Source: Prinia subflava
Taxonomy: Eukaryota; Chordata; Aves; Passeriformes; Cisticolidae
DNA: 64,000 bases
Assembly (NCBI RefSeq): GCF_021018805.1
Contig: NC_086266.1
Coordinates: 2,728,001-2,792,000 of the forward strand
Direction of reading: 5' to 3'
The notes under the pieces were generated by a model. It saw only the letters and a list, made by a program, of their open reading frames with translations. It was not told where the DNA came from and searched no databases. The position numbers and the translations under genes are program-made. This document shows positions 12,000 through 24,293 of the stretch, piece by piece. Numbering within the stretch: position 1 is the stretch's first letter; every line of letters begins with the position of its first letter.

Positions 12000-12700
12000 A
12001 CACAAAACATACGGTGCTGGGCTATTTTTATAGCACACCTAAGACGTATAGGGATTCATTTATTTACTCAGCTATTTAAAAGTGGCTACTCTTACTCATT
12101 CTCTGGACAGCTAAATGCCAGGTTGCTAAGTTACTGTTACTTGACATCATCTCCTCCCCAACGTGTTCCCACATTTGACAGGTTCACATGATTTACTAGG
12201 CCAGTCAGCTCGTTATTCACTTGTCCAATGACGTCTGGATAATCATTTTAAATTCACATCATGTCCTCCCCAGCAAGCCCCCAGACTCCACATGAAAATA
12301 TTTAAACTACCCGTCAGCTACTAAGTGCATTAGTAACCACACTGGACAGCCTACCTGTATTTTTCAAATTACAATTATTATAATTAGGTTTAGCATCATT
12401 CTTCAATGCTGTTTGTATTTTAGAAGAGAAAACAATTACTGAGGGGCAAATAATGGGCTGTATCTGTTACAGCCTAATTTTGCTATGTGAGCAGCTCACT
12501 TCAGCTGTGGGTGAGACATATTAAATCTGTTAGTGCTTTCAATTGGCATGAGGAAGGCAATCCTACACATAATTTGCAGAGTCAAGGCCATTTCCACCTG
12601 CTGATCAATTTACATATTCTCCCATGCCATTAAACGGGAGCCAGTCATCAGAAGGTGACCATACAAATTACAGACTTTGCTCATTTAACTCCAGCCACTT
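12000..12700. promoter_or_regulatory. Candidate conserved non-coding block
   Basis: This is an unbroken, non-repetitive, AT-rich block dense in TAAT/ATTA homeodomain cores, with a CCAAT box overlapping a TGACGTC half-site (12225-12235) and TGACAG-type (TALE-like) motifs. There is no coding frame. The texture resembles vertebrate conserved enhancers, but conservation cannot be measured from one sequence. Confidence 0.3.
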
Positions 12701-13250
12701 TTTACACTTATTACAATCCAAACCATACTTGAGATCTGTTTTGCTCCCAGACTAGAAAGTTTCTAATTAGTATCACAGCTGTCCACACACCACCAGCAGC
12801 CCACTTAGTTGCCTGATGCCTTCCTACAGTGAATATGCACACACAAGAATTCTTTTGTTCCTCCAGGCAGGGATGCATCTGCAGGCAGCAGTGCCTGCCC
12901 AGGTGGTGACAATCCAGCCAGGAAAGCTGCAGTGCACACACCAGAGCCTCACTGCTGCCAGATTATGTCCAACCCATCTTTCAGTGGATGCACGTGGCAA
13001 GTGACAACTTAATTTAAATCATATTAATAAAATGTGAATTACACGCACATACTTTTAATTGTCTGTCTTCCATATTAGCCACACTTCCAAAACCATTGCA
13101 TTGGTTGGAAAAAAAAATCCCAAACATATTTTGGAATAGAAAAAAGTGTAGACCACCAGGTATTCACCTTTATCTTTCAGTTTGGTATTAGAAACCTGTA
13201 TAAAATGCAATCTGCACTATCATTACTATTTGGCCTTAGTTGTTTAAGAG

Positions 13251-13296
13251 ATGATGATGATTATTACTGTTATTACTATTATTTATTATTATTTTT
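13251..13296. repeat. ATG/ATT trinucleotide-rich microsatellite
   Basis: A short (ATG)n run passes into imperfect (ATT)n, ending in a T run. It is simple-sequence DNA of no evident function. Confidence 0.8.
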
Positions 13297-15113
13297 CACA
13301 ACCTTCTCAGCCCTTCTGGTTAGAAAAGTAAAATCAACAGGAGACTGGTCTGCCATTAACCTTTGGCTGTAGTATGGGGAGCAGTCCTTCAAGCATTTAC
13401 ACAAGATGACATAAGTAGCTAAGTGTTTCAGGAAATCTAAAGGACTGTGAAATCTTGTCTCTGAAGGCTCAGGGGTCTGAATGGAGTCAAGACCTTTCCC
13501 CTCACTCGGTGGAAAATTTTAGAATATAAATTCAATTAAACCTTTTTTTCTCCAAGATGAAAAAAAAAAAAAAAGAAGACAGATTAGGAATTACAAACCT
13601 CTACAATTACAGAAACCATTAATCAAGTTCACTTTGAAAAAAGAGCTGTGTAAAATCAGAGGTCACACATCCTTGCAGAAGTACCTCTTCCTTGTAAGGT
13701 CTAGCAAAGAAACCCTCGAGACTGTGTCTCTCTGAGGGATGGAGCTGAATTAAATCACTTCAGTGTCACCTGGATGACTGATCCCTGAAATTCACCCCAT
13801 CACATTTTCTTTTGATGCTGTTTACTGAAAACAACTTGCTTTCCCCACATAACAAGTCATTCATTCCAAATTTAGTAATGAACCTAATTGAAACATATAA
13901 AGAAGGGAAGAAAGAATTTAAAATGTACCAAGTATTTCACTCAGCCTTTCAACATTTCCTGTGCTTTTGCTCCCTTAGTGTTCTATAGGTAATAAACCTC
14001 TGCTCACTTTGAAGGTTGAAAGTAAATATGATTAATTAAAATTAGAATTATATTATTAAATTATTTATTTCCTTGCATTCATTGCTCCTGGGTGCTCATG
14101 CAGGATCTCCTCTCTTATGAGCATGCCTGCCCCCACTTCTGCAGCAACACTGCCAACCCATCAGGACATGTAGAGCAGCCCAAGATAATGCACACAAAGC
14201 AGGAGCAAGTTTTCCAAGCTATTTAACTCTGAATTGCAATGAATAGTGAGAAGTGTACTTCATTTTATAAGCAAGAGTCAGTCTTTGCAAACAGGCTGGT
14301 GTGACTGTTACACATGATTTCAGGTCTGGGTAAGTCTGCAGCGCTCCCTCCTAGTAACAAGGAGATGTCTGGCACAAATTCCCACTGAAATTTTATCCCT
14401 TCTACACCAAAAACCAGCCTGGCAATCCCAGGGAGGTGGCTCTGACAGATGGGGAACTCAACCCATGAAGACAGAAACCTAAATCTGAGAGAGGGACTGG
14501 TGGGTTGCAAAACTGCCCCCAGGCAAATCTCCCTGCCAACAGGGAACCCCAAAGCTGGGGAAAAGCCCATCTTACACTTAGAGTAAGGCACACAATTGTG
14601 CACACTCCCTTCTTCTTATTACATGATCTTCTTGCAATTAAGCCATTCTCAGTTTGGAGTGGCAATTTTCTGTATTCAACCACTGACCAGAGATCACAGA
14701 AAAATCCACGTCTGTAAGTCTTTAACAAAACCATGAATGATGAGCAATTGTAGTCTAGAGGAGGGAGGAAGAGTGTAGGTCAGTTTGTGAGTAGAAGAAT
14801 TAAGGCAACTGCACCTCAGGGTAGGAGAGAAATGCGTCCTGGATAAACTCAGGGACTGAGAGCTTGAAAAGAACAGGAACTTGTATAAATCCTGACTGAA
14901 ACAAGCTGGCAGAGGCAGAGTATTAGGTGAACTGATCTCACTAAGGAGCACCCTGGGCCTACCCCCTGTCTGTGTCTCTTAATACAGACCTACTGATAAG
15001 TTATTATTTAACTCCAGTGTTAAAGACTGCTGTAGAAAACCCCTCTCCTTGGAAGATGAAAATAACAGCACTACAATTATACAGGAGATAAAAAAGCAAA
15101 GGGTATTACTTAC

Positions 15114-15158
15114 CCGCAGTATTTCTTCCACACAGCTGGAGTCATTGGGAAGGGCAAC
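15114..15158 (-). CDS. AFF2: AFF2 (FMR2) internal coding exon, 45 nt
   Basis: On the minus strand a long pyrimidine tract and TTTAAACCTAG acceptor precede 45 nt encoding VALPNDSSCVEEILR, followed by a near-consensus donor, GTAAGTAATA. The peptide agrees at about 12 of 15 positions with the human AFF2 segment as I remember it (VSLPSDPSCVEEILR), and less well with AFF1 or AFF3 (CVEEILK, CVEEIIR). Splicing to the 87-nt exon recreates the family signature EEILR-EMTHSWP without a break. AFF2 is a nuclear-speckle protein of the AF4 family; this piece is part of the ALF homology domain, which in AF4 and LAF4 is reported to mediate interaction with SIAH ubiquitin ligases. Both ends are phase 0 and the length is a multiple of three, so the exon is suited to cassette splicing. 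Alternative splicing of small AFF2 exons is known in mammals. A paralogue is possible but less likely. Confidence 0.92.
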
Positions 15159-15187
15159 CTAGGTTTAAAGAAAAAAAAAAAAAAAGA
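15159..15187 (-). promoter_or_regulatory. AFF2: Splice acceptor and polypyrimidine tract
   Basis: On the minus strand a run of about 15 T residues interrupted by one C leads to TTTAAACCTAG immediately before the 45-nt exon. The tract is unusually T-rich and homopolymeric, so its length may vary between individuals and affect inclusion of the small exon. Confidence 0.85.
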
Positions 15188-17489
15188 AATGTTTAGTCAG
15201 GTGCTGGATGCAAAGTTCAAGCACACAGGTGAACAGCTAACAAGCAACTGCCTCTGTTTGAAGACTGCTGTATCCATGCTCGCTGCCTACCAAATTTTCC
15301 AGTTCAGATCAACATAAATCATCAGCAGGACCCATTTTGTCAAAAGTTGGTTTGGTTTTTTTTTTTTTCTTCTTCTTCTTTTCTTTGTGTTACTAACAAC
15401 ACTTTTGAAGCAATAAAGCACTCTGATTTCCTCACAGCTGAGAACTGGCAGTGGAATTGCCTGAAACTTCTGTAATTGAAGAAGATCCCACTGTCACTCC
15501 TATGGGCAGCCTTCAGAGAGAGGGCGAGGTTGGGTTTAACTTGCCACACGCTGCAGAGAAGGACAGAGGTGATAACAGGAGAAGGCTGTTATCAGCAACT
15601 ATCTTATCCTACAGCTTAATAGGCTAACAGCCCAGACAGCTCCTAAATACACACTGTAGTAAAATACTGGTTGGGCTGTAAGGGCGGCTGCTGATTTTGT
15701 TGTCCCTCACTCCAGGCTGCTGCAGGTTCAGTGTCCTCTGCAGCCTGCAGAGAACAGGCATGCACCTCCAGAGGCTGGGAAATGCTCCTGCTCCCCCAGG
15801 AAAGGCTCCACTCTGCACCCAGAGACACACAGAGTGATGCTGCTGAGGTATTCCAAATGGAAATACTTGTTAATACTTACAGCATCTGCCACAATCCCTC
15901 ATGGTGAGGATACCAAAGAGCACAAAGCCTTTAAATATTGGGGAAAAAAACACAGGAGCAGCAGGCAGATGTGACCTGTATGCACAGCCACCCTGGGGAC
16001 TTGCAGATAGCTAAGGTGGGCTCTCACCACGGGGTAGAGCAGGAGAGGAAGAGAATATTCAGGAAGGTACCAAAGCACAGGTAAGTCCTTTCTGCCATAA
16101 ATATTCAGTGGGACTTTCTTTTGCCTGATTCTTCTACCTTATTGCCCTTAGTAGCTGGTTTGGTGAAAGAATGTCATGACTAAACTTAACCCCTGTCATC
16201 CTAATCTGCTACAGAGCTTGACCAAAAGCACTGACCATGGCCTTGTGCCTGATTTCAGCCAGCACTAAGCTCCAGGAATAAATCCACACAGCTACACAAG
16301 TCAAAGACCACAGAGACCTCTTAGATCACCAAGCTCATGCTCTGCTAACGTGAATTTCCCCCATGTCCTTTAGTGCTGTGGCCAGTCTGACCCAAAAACT
16401 GCAGGGAAATGGATTTCCCATTCCTTCCCTTAGTCAAATATGGACTGTTGTAAACTACTTGGTACTTTAGAATGGTTAAAATCTTGTTTTCAGTGTCACC
16501 TCAGCTCTTTTGTAGAGCTCTTCCCACTACTAGAAGTAATTTATTACTTCTCTTCCCATTTACTCCATACACAGACATGCAGAAATATCCTCCACTTTTC
16601 TCAAATGCTCTATGTTCAACTTTTATCTTCTTTCCTCATAAACAAGATTTTCCTCCCCTTTGGCTTATTTCATCACTGTTCTCTGAATTCCCAACAGTCC
16701 ATCACTATCTTGGAAGAGGATTACCCAAGTGAATATGACTACACCACAAGGGTATTAGTGATTTTTATCTATTATAGATTATAATTTTCCACGATATTGC
16801 CTTAAAACTGTCAACCAACCAAAAAAAGAGCCTTACCTTTTGTCCCCAGTTTCTGTACAGCTCAAATTAGCTAACAAAGCTGGCTGAGAACTGCCAGTGG
16901 GAGGTGAGCATGAACTGCAACAGGCATGCAGCCCACCCTTAGACCACAGGATTGGGCTGGATGGGACTTCTTCATATCCCTACTTTTCACTTAAATTAAT
17001 TTTTTCTCTCTCAATACTTTTAAGTCCTTTGCTCATCTGTGTTTTCCACTCCTCACACCAGCTCCCCATGCAGTGAGGAATATGGTTTAATGCTCATTTA
17101 CAGGAGTGTTACTGCACTGTGCAGTGGGACAGAACATTTGTCTCTAATACACGCCTCATTTTTTAATTCATTGAAAAATTAATACGGTGGAATATGAGGA
17201 AACAAAACAAACAGTCCTCCAGTGAATACATCCACCACAAAATTTCTCAGCACGGAACCAGGAGCAGCCCAAAATCCAGCTGAGTGAGGAAGAGTGAGAG
17301 CAGCAGAGGCACAGCAGCTCTCTTTATTTCACACCCTTCCCCACCATTACACATGCCTGGCCAAGGTACCACGTGTATTTTTTCTTTAAAAAAGTGATGA
17401 GTGTGTCCCTCACTGTTAACACAGGACAGAGCATGTTCTTGGATGTCTCACAGCCCTCTCCCAATTCACAGCCCTGTTTAAGTTTATGT

Positions 17490-17880
17490 TACTTCAGAAC
17501 TAATGATGATAATAACAATAAACATACCATTTTCCTTTAATAAAGCCCACTATATATTATGCAATCGTAACCAGCTTCTGCTGGCAGCACTGGCTAATAA
17601 CTTTAAATGCTCATGCATCAATTTAATTGTGTTAATGGCAAAGAAGATTTTAATGGCTTGACAGAACTTTTGTTCCCTTTGGCATTGCTTTGTTTTGAAT
17701 CACTGGTATTAAAGTAATGCAAGATGTCAAAGTGCTATGATTGTCATATAGGGAGATCCAAGTAGGAGTGAGCACAAAGAGGAAAACATTTAGATTGATG
17801 CAAACATTAAAAGAATAATTATTACAACATGGCTATCAGAGAGGAGATCAATGTAAGAGTCTTTCAGTACATCACTATTA
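17490..17880. promoter_or_regulatory. Candidate conserved non-coding block
   Basis: This is AT-rich unique sequence with clustered TAAT, TTAAT and ATGCAA-type cores and no repeats or coding frame; it includes the octamer-like TATTATGCAATC and CATGCATCAATTTAATTG. The resemblance to developmental enhancers is by texture only. Confidence 0.28.
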
Positions 17881-17986
17881 ATGGATTTCTAAAGAAACGA
17901 GACCATTTTTCTAAATTCATGCTGCAGTTGCACATTCTGAGAGACTTGAAAGGCACAGATCTATTAGAAATTTAGTCTGTCTCGAG

Positions 17987-18003
17987 AAAAAAAAAAAAAA
18001 AAA
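17987..18003. repeat. 17-nt poly(A) run
   Basis: This is an A homopolymer on the plus strand, closely followed by a second short A run. Similar T runs occur at 23880-23896 and 52325-52342. No tail of a recognisable retrocopy precedes it. Confidence 0.85.
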
Positions 18004-18733
18004 GAAAAAACAACCTCTCAACCTTTCAAAGTGTGAATTAAAAATTGCGAGTTTAATTGTCCATAAACACTCTCGTTCAGCTAACAAGTGTGAGCAGGCC
18101 CACATGGCACACCATGGCATCCAAGCACAGATTCATGGGGACAGAATGAAACAGAGCAGATACAATATTCATCACTTTCTCAAGTGCTAGCACTATAACA
18201 AATTGTTATTAGAATTGCCATTTATAAACTGCCACGTTCCTGCTGTAGTTCAGTCAAGACTGGACATTCAGCCCATACTACCACTTTCCTAATCTAATAA
18301 AAATTAAGCATTTTAGGACCCATTATGTGATTCTCCATCCCCTCTCTCTCCTCTTCAGCTTTCATCACTAATCAGGGTCTAAAAAGGAGGGCACAGCTTG
18401 CACTTGTGCATGCTTTTCGTGCTTTTCCTCCTTTATGAGCAGCACGGTTTAACTCAGCTTAAAGCACAGATTCCAGGAATTTGTATCCTGCAAGACTGAG
18501 GGGTTGCAATTCACATCATGAGCTCTTCTCTCAGCCAGCAGTGCATTCACAGACCCCAGTGAGGAACAGAGAATGCTGCAGACAGACGTCCTGAGGTAAT
18601 AAAACTTCAATCAAAGCAAGGAGATTTCACAACAGCTACATGCTACACTGAATTCATCTCCCAATTTCCTTTTAATCTGGGAAACCTCTTCTGCATCAAA
18701 ACGCTTCGTGTTTACTTTTAAATATTGCTTGCT

Positions 18734-18785
18734 AAAAAGAGAAAAAAAAGAAGGAAGAAGAAAAAAAAAAGAAAAAAAGGAAAGG
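18734..18785. repeat. A/G-only polypurine tract
   Basis: There are 52 bases of only A and G on the plus strand, with GAAGAAG and long A runs. In the minus-strand transcript it would be a pyrimidine tract. Confidence 0.8.
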
Positions 18786-21700
18786 TCAGATGGTCAAAAT
18801 ATTCCACCTAATACAAGCCAGTATTCTACAGCTTTCTTCACTTTTTGGTCTCACAGGAGAGAGGAGAGAGCTTAAATGATGTGGAACCAAAGGGTTTAAT
18901 GTATGGCTTGGGTGGCTCAGTGCTGAACTTTAAAGGGAGGGAAGGAGGGCAGAAATCTAACAGTGAGGGAATAGCAGCCTTTAATGTTCTGCAGATCAAA
19001 TGACATTGGGTGAATGGTTACAATATCTGATGAGTCACGTTGGTCTAACCTTCCATTTATTCATTCTACAGTTCCTTCACTACTCTTACCTCCTGGACAA
19101 TTTATAACCTGCATGAGATCAGATCTTGTTTTCGAGGCACAGAAATATCATATAAAGACTCTTTTCCCTGTAATTTACATCCAACAGCAGACATTTCTCA
19201 GAAATGTTAGCAACACAATCTTCCAACTGACTTGTGAGAATAGTTCTGAAAATTCAAATGCAGTGCCATAAAGCAGAAATACACCATGAATAATGTCTTT
19301 GCCAGAACTGACCGACCACATTTACATCTGTATAAACTGTTCATGAACAATCCCCCCCGGTTTTATTGATGCACAATTGGCATTCAACAAGTAATCTCTC
19401 TTCTTCCTATCTTTGTTTTATTGAAAAGCTAAGTGTAGCATGTAAAATGAATGTAGGGGCCCACTCATTTCTTGCACATGAGCACCTATGTGCTTATACA
19501 TCAAGAGCTCAGCTCTCCTTGTCATCCCCCTTATCAAGGAATCCATTTTGACTCTGGGGAAATGAAGCTCATGCTACTGTTTACTCCTTCGAACACAAAT
19601 TGATTTTTCACTTGCCAGCATGAAAAGATCCTGTGCATGAGCCTTGATTGATCATTTCCAGTGTGCACCACACAGTGATAACAGGAAAATACTTAGGAAA
19701 ACCAGAAACAGCAGAACGAGGACAGGTAGCAGAGGCCTTGTCCTCTGAGTGCCTTCAGCTCCTGACAGGCTTCCCATTAACAAAGAGTGGTTTTTTCTGA
19801 TTTTTCCTCATTAATACAAGTGGGAAATGGATGGGGAAGTACTGAGAATAGCAGAATTCCCACATACAACACACTGGACTGGGTGATGTTTGAGCATCCT
19901 TCCAACCTGTATGAACCCGTGGTTCAATTCCTGCAACAAGCTCACTCCAAATCTGAGAACATGCAACACTTCACCTGCCATAAGATCCAACACCACCTCT
20001 CCTTTCACTGCCATCAGTATTTTCCTCTTTTCTCCACTTTAATGGCTCCCAACCCTCCCCTCAGCTGCCATCTGACTGCACATTTCTCCTCCTGAGGAGA
20101 TTGTTCTGTGTTTCCTCCCAGCAAAGTTCACACTGCTGCTCAGAGCCCGCTGCTCAAACCTTCCTTGGATTGTTCCACAGCTCCTGATCCTCCTTCCTCT
20201 CCCAAAACCATGTCCAAAAAGTGTCACTCATGTCCAAGACACCTGGAAGAGATGCCAGCTAATCTCACTAGCTGGGAAGATCTTGGCTCTTCCTTACTAA
20301 CCTCAGAGCAAATGTGTAAGAATGGAAGCAGCAGAAGAGCAAGGAATGAATATTGCAAGCTGATGGCTTTTCTGGTGCATTTGATATTTGTGGAGATATC
20401 ACCAACACACTTTAGGGCTGTATGTTTGCATTTGGGAGGAAACTGAATGAAGTCAAACATGGTGGTATTAAAAAAAAAAACCAAAAAACAACAAACCCAA
20501 AATTGCTCCCTTGGTATTCAAATACATACATGTGTTTTTCACAGGCTTACTCATTTTCAAGGGAGCCATTTGTGGGTCCTAAATAATGCATATCCACTGT
20601 TTTCTTTTAGTGCCTCCACCATCCTGGAACCAAAAATACCATGAGAAGACTGCATTTCCCATTATTTTAACCCCAGAAATATCTCATGGGGCTTATTAAA
20701 ATGGCTGTGGAAATATATACTTTTCACATGTATAAAAAATTAGGAGAGAATGACAAACTATTGCCTAAAACAAAATACAGAAAGCTGCTCCTCTGTTCTC
20801 CTTTAATACAAATACTGCAGAAGCTGTGTAAAATATGCATTTACTGGAGAACCTGAAAACACAGAAGAGTTTTAAGGAGGGAGTTAATTAATTTGTTAAG
20901 TTAAGGCAGCCTGGCCTGCAGTCCAGAGGTGGCTAGAGAGGTTTATGCCTTTTCCTCCAAATAAAGCACCTTAGCCAGGAACCAGGCTGACCTGCATGTG
21001 ACAATTATACTTTTCTTGTTCTTCTCAGTATGTGTTGAATTTAGTTCATTTTTTTTTTCTCTTTTTTCCTTTCTTTGGTGTTTTCTTTTAACAACACCAT
21101 TTCAGTGTTGATCAGCATGGAACAGTCTCCATGAAAGCACAATATGCTGATGTTCAATTTTAACTCAATGGTTCACCACTATTTTCATGCAGTAAATTGC
21201 CAAACTCTATTAGAGAGAGAAGACTGATAAAGTGATCTCTCACTTCAAGGTCTCCTGGGAGTTTCTTAATGTAGGTAAGGCTGCACATTTTACTTATGGA
21301 ATATTCTGAGTGTAGTATTTTAGAAACTCACTACAATGATAATACCAGAGCTTCTATCATGCCAGTGTTAAGCCAGGCCCCAACAAAAGTGGCTTTTGCA
21401 GTACTTAATTTATGACCAAAACACTGGCTTGCATGAAGACTGTTAAAACCACTTAATGCTGACAAAGAACAAGGAAAATTGGAATGTCAAATTTCCTTTT
21501 CTCTTTTCCTCTCTTTTCCTCCTTCTCTTATAACTTCAAGTACATATTTACTTACATGAAATACATACATTTTCCTGTGTGCCTTAGCATTTTCACCTTC
21601 TTCTGGAAGACATTACCTAATACATTTCCACTGAAGTGATGATAAAAGGTGCCCTGACCTAAAATGCCCCCGTGCACTTGGTCCACTCGAAACATCAAAG

Positions 21701-22619
21701 CCTGACTAACAGACTGTGCAGCCCTCTGCTGAGGTGAGATACGTGGTGTGGCAGAAACAATGATCAAGTGTCTGTTCCTTGTCTTCCTTTTGCCAGTGTG
21801 AATGAAAATTTAATGAAATTTAACTCCTCCTAAGACAATGAAGCAGTATAAAAGGCATGGAGGGAGCTTGGCTAACAAGTCCATTTGCCCTCAGCTAGGG
21901 GGATGTAAATTAGACACCGTGTTTATTCTCAGTGTAACCCCTGGAGCAGAACCTCTTGGAAATCATGCAAACCCCCTTTACTGTACTGACACAGCTGTCT
22001 AAATTTAATATAAGTTGGAATTGGGTCTCCTTTAAATCTATTCCTAGTGGGATGTGGTGTCTGTTCCCAGTGTGTGCCAGCACAGGGGCAGGAGCTGTGT
22101 AAATTCCTGCTAAAATGGGATCAAAATCACCAGCTCAGACTGTGGCCTTGGCCATGGGACTAAAACCTCCCTGATTTCAGTGAAGCTGCATCAGTGAGGC
22201 ATTATTTGACCCTGAGAATTCAGACTGCAACACTTCTGTGGAGGTTTCACAGAGGAACCTTCTCCAATGTGTGTTTGCATCCTGCCGTGGCTGCAAGGAT
22301 GCCTTGGGTGTGTTGGTTCCCTGTCCCACTCCTGCTCTTTAAAGCAGGTATGAATGTCCTCACAGAAAAATGCACTCCTGGGTATCATTTACACAGCAAT
22401 TCCACAGCTGCAGGGCCCAAAGTAATTGCTCAGAGCTTGTTTGCAAATTAGCTGCTTCCATACATCCTTCCACCAGTCACAGCTTGCAAGTCATGACCTC
22501 AGACTGCCTTCAAAATAGAGGGCCAGAATTCAAATGGCAAGGACCTCTTCCTGCTCTGAGGGAAATAAATGTATTTTGAAATATCTTAGGGTTTAAATAC
22601 CAACCTGTTAGCATAACTA

Positions 22620-23640
22620 GCCTACACAGATACATTTTTTAACACAAACTTCAATCAAATAAATTAAATTCTTACAGGAAATAAAAGCTATTTTCCTTTT
22701 ATTAATACAAAGTAGTACAGTTATTGAATATGTTTTTATTGTAATTGCATCCAAACTCAGACTACATTAAGAGCCAGATCTTATGCTCATTAAATGGTAA
22801 GACATGCAATTATCCCAACTGCCACTGAATGTCATGGTTATCTACAAAAGGGGAGTTAAATAACATTTTTTTGGACAGCACAGAACTTAGAACAAGGAAA
22901 ATCAGATTTTGAATGGGATCTTTATGGCCTCTCTTTTAGTTACATTTCTAATTAAAATGCTTTGATCTATTAATGCCAAGGGACACTGCTAAATGTATTC
23001 AATGCAGAAGTTGCATACTTTTCCTGAGCTCCCCAAATCTCTTAGATCTGTGTGCACTTATGCTGTGTGCAGTTAAACTGCTCACTAAAATGAAAAGATA
23101 TCTAAGAATAACTCACTTCCATTAGATTTATAAATCACATTAATTAATTCTACATCTCCAGTGGTGTAGAGACCAAACTCTAATGCGAGATCTAATTAAA
23201 GAAAAGGGAAAAAAAAATTGCAATTGAAACACAGAAGTAACTGTTTAGCCTCAAATTAATGAGGCGCTATGCTAAGCAAGAATGTCCATAAATCCCTAAT
23301 GAGGATTTTAAACACATTAAAACTTCCTAATACAAAGTGTTTGCCTTCCTTTTATCCAATAACAAATAAGCCAATAATTTTCTGCCTCTAAATGACACTA
23401 TTAACTGTCATGGCATGTTTTATTTGACAAACCCTCCATTCAAATACAGTAAAACCAATTAATTTGCCTGCTGTGAAATGTGTTTCTTGATAGCTTTTAT
23501 GTGATTTTTCTTCTCAAAGAAATGTAAATAGGAAGTCAATGTAGGTGCCTGATTTTGCTTAAAAATACGACACAATAACTATAGATTTTCTAGTCAGTTT
23601 GCATTTCAAATGAATTGAAAGATAACCTCCATTTTCAGGT
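22620..23640. promoter_or_regulatory. Candidate conserved non-coding block
   Basis: About 1 kb of unique AT-rich DNA is packed with TAAT/ATTA cores, CCAAT (TATCCAATAAC, GCCAATAAT) and AACTGTCATGGC (TALE-type). It contains no simple repeats apart from one short A run and no open frame of interest. This is the longest of several blocks that look like deeply conserved enhancer sequence; conservation is not demonstrated here. Confidence 0.33.
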
Positions 23641-24277
23641 CATCAATCACATAATGGTCTCCTGATAAGTAAACAGTTACAGAGTAATAGTTTTATTACC
23701 AGCGAAATGGCCCCACATTTGAGCTGTGATAGTTGCAAAATTACCACTTTGCTCCTCTATAAATAATGGTTTGCAGTGGGGCCACTTGGCCCCTGCCACC
23801 CCTGGCACCCACCACGGGCACACCACAATTAAACCAAACCTCTTGGAAGGGTGAGGATAGTGATGTATCACAGGGTGGGTTTTTTTTTTTTTTTTTGGTC
23901 AGAAAAAATCTATAGAACAAATAAAAGATAATTCTGTGGTTTCAGTGGTCCCCTGGGCCCCACTTGGCAGATGAGAGCAAAGCAAGGCTGGGTCACAGCC
24001 GCCCCACACTGAGCAGCACCTGAACTCTGGAACTCTTCTAAGGTTTTGTAGATGAAAAGTGCATGTTACACGTCAGAAATAGGCTTTTGTCTGTGCCCAC
24101 TGCATGAACTGATGGCTTTGCCCTGCTTTATGGGGTCTAACTGGATGCTAATTAATCTTTACAACATATGGGCAGTCCCACCAGCTCTTGCACTGCACCA
24201 TGATCACGTTGAGGCCGTGGTTTCTTTGCCTCAAGATGGAAACCCAACTGGAAAAAATCCCATGGCACCCCTCCCCA

Positions 24278-24293
24278 AACACACACACACACA
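24278..24293. repeat. Short (AC)n microsatellite
   Basis: About 7 AC dinucleotides. Too short to be notable beyond possible length variation. Confidence 0.8.

Larger units (their letters stand above)
226..15113 (-). other. AFF2: AFF2 intron between the 45-nt and 87-nt exons
   Basis: This is a complete intron of 14,888 bp on the minus strand, from GTAAGTAATA at its 5' end (right) to TCTTCCCTAG at its 3' end (left). Most of it is unique, AT-rich sequence without recognisable coding content; the scattered short reading frames share no family motif. Structures listed separately are small tandem duplications (551-618, 3095-3146), a CpG cluster (about 10.5-10.75 kb), a retroviral pol fragment (10.95-11.15 kb), a block that looks constrained (12.0-12.7 kb) and ATG/ATT trinucleotide-rich DNA (13.25 kb). 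In 226-3094, 3147-10500, 11192-12000 and 13300-15113 I see nothing beyond ordinary intronic sequence with short homopolymer runs. Confidence 0.88.

Noticed and set aside
15883..16079. Plus-strand segment between TTACAG and a consensus GTAAGTCC donor
   Set aside because: It has a weak acceptor, lies on the strand opposite to AFF2 and shows no recognisable coding content; likely decoy splice sites.
16845..16860. Minus-strand AAACTGGGGACAAAAG before GTAAGG, a possible microexon upstream of the 45-nt exon
   Set aside because: It is only 16 nt, would shift the frame, has a poor acceptor and does not match AFF2.
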